A stretch of 64,000 nt of DNA from Fusobacterium sp. FSA-380-WT-3A (lineage in GTDB: Bacteria > Fusobacteriota > Fusobacteriia > Fusobacteriales > Fusobacteriaceae): contig NZ_JABAFQ010000003.1 in assembly GCF_012843705.1 (NCBI RefSeq), positions 1 through 64,000 on the forward strand, written 5' to 3'. A program made the translations under genes and the position numbers. Under the pieces are notes generated by a model. The model was not told the DNA's origin. It saw nothing but the letters and a program-made list of their open reading frames with translations, and searched no databases. Below are positions 63,326 through 64,000 of the stretch, piece by piece (the stretch's first letter is position 1; every line of letters starts with the position of its first letter).

Positions 63326-64000
63326 TTTTTATTTTCTTGAAAATCTGATATTAAATTTTCTAATACTCCATCATAAGTTGGTAAAGTTTTTATATCAATA
63401 TCTCCATTATAAATATTTTCTCTTATATTTTCACATGTTTTTTCCTGTAATAAATTATATAACTCTCTTTCTTTTTTATAACTTATTAAATTATATTCAT
63501 TAGAAGCATTCCAAATCAAATATTCTTCTATTCCTAAATCTTCTAATGCTTTTATCTGTTCATTAATTTCAAATTCAGTATAAATATTATAATTTTTTAT
63601 CCATTTAGCTGTAAATCCTTGTATCCATGGGCGTATAACTGCTGGATTATCCACTTTAGAATTTCTTTCTATAGAATCTTTTGTAGTTTCATAAACTATT
63701 TTATAAGGGTTAAAATCTGGAGTATCTACTCCATAGGAATTTTTAGCATAATGGCTAGGGTACATCATAGGAGAAATATAATCAGAATATCCACTTATAG
63801 CTTCCCAATATTGCCCAAGGCCCATATCATCTTGAAAAGTTCCAACCTGTCCAAAAACATCTATGTTTAAAAATATATTTTTTTCCTTTGTAGTTTCATA
63901 TATTTTTTTAATAAATTGTTGAATTGTTTTAGGCTTTGATAATTTATCTTTATTTTTTATTTCATTTGAAGATTCAGGAAATCTTACATAATCAAGTTGA
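63313..64000 (-). CDS. DUF4015 glycoside-hydrolase-like protein, partial (runs off right edge)
   Basis: The frame stays open from the stop at 63313 to the window end (about 228 residues seen), so the ATG near 63825 is internal. It reads QLDYVRFPESSNEIKNK, then IFLNIDVFGQVG, YISPMMYPSHY, RPWIQGFTAKWI and YLIWNASNEY, which is the TIM-barrel pattern of DUF4015 (putative glycosidase). Substrate unknown; usually a secreted or envelope protein, but the N-terminus is outside the window. Confidence 0.85.
   Translation of the reverse strand, partial: QLDYVRFPESSNEIKNKDKLSKPKTIQQFIKKIYETTKEKNIFLNIDVFGQVGTFQDDMGLGQYWEAISGYSDYISPMMYPSHYAKNSYGVDTPDFNPYKIVYETTKDSIERNSKVDNPAVIRPWIQGFTAKWIKNYNIYTEFEINEQIKALEDLGIEEYLIWNASNEYNLISYKKERELYNLLQEKTCENIRENIYNGDIDIKTLPTYDGVLENLISDFQENKKVLD

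Overview
The window looks like Fusobacterium or a close relative. It is extremely AT-rich and Gram-negative in gene content (an LptD-type outer-membrane protein, a heptose-1-phosphate nucleotidyltransferase, a LolD/LolC-type lipoprotein exporter). It also has Firmicute-like sites: strong AAGGAG ribosome binding sites and TTGACA/TATAAT promoters. I cannot name the species. tmRNA is the only stable RNA gene I see.

Left flank (1-8137) is a histidine-utilisation locus read leftward: transporter, hutH, hutU, hutI and the start of hutD, which runs off the left edge. It is divergent from a ROK-family repressor. The 374-bp gap between them holds two back-to-back promoters and four copies of one operator-like motif, so the ROK protein is the obvious candidate regulator.

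The middle (about 9.04-35.09 kb) looks like one integrated mobile element lodged at the 3' end of ssrA (tmRNA). Its large serine recombinase sits at the right edge and its last codons lie inside ssrA. At the left edge a decayed recombinase C-terminus carries the same 12-bp tmRNA 3'-end sequence, as expected if a second element inserted beside an older one. From left to right the element carries: a two-gene restriction-modification cassette (specificity subunit plus a nuclease-like/methylase fusion); an AAA/DUF4143 ATPase with three direct repeats at exact 33-bp spacing over its promoter; a replication initiator with a palindrome-rich, origin-like region; an AbrB-type regulator with two matching operators; a lipoprotein, M48 protease, zinc-ribbon and SPFH envelope module next to an RHH-WYL-like regulator; plasmid or phage accessory genes (RadC, Rad52-like, DUF960-like, ArdC-like, Gp157-like); and a divergent cassette of a 564-aa orphan against a 191-aa orphan plus a BrxL-like AAA+ protein. 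No conjugation machinery is visible. An integrative, possibly mobilizable, self-replicating genomic island is the simplest reading.

Right flank (35.4-64 kb) is ordinary chromosome, mostly leftward. It holds a DUF4250 gene, thrS, lptD, tsaB, tsaE and a rfaE2-like gene; an orphan and a UspA protein; a complete overlapping bioD-A-F-G-C biotin operon; a GNAT gene and rplS; a sensor kinase / NtrC-like regulator / TAXI binding-protein cluster; a C_GCAxxG_C_C protein, an alanine:sodium symporter, a 2-hydroxyacid dehydrogenase and hpf; a LolD/LolC pair; a DUF1232 protein; then rightward an M24 aminopeptidase P and an ankyrin protein; and finally a partial DUF4015 glycosidase-like gene. Clear intrinsic terminators separate most of these units.

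The most novel material is on the island: the BrxL-like cassette without other BREX genes, the SPFH/M48/lipoprotein module, the nuclease-methylase plus S pair without HsdR, and the tandem ssrA integration.
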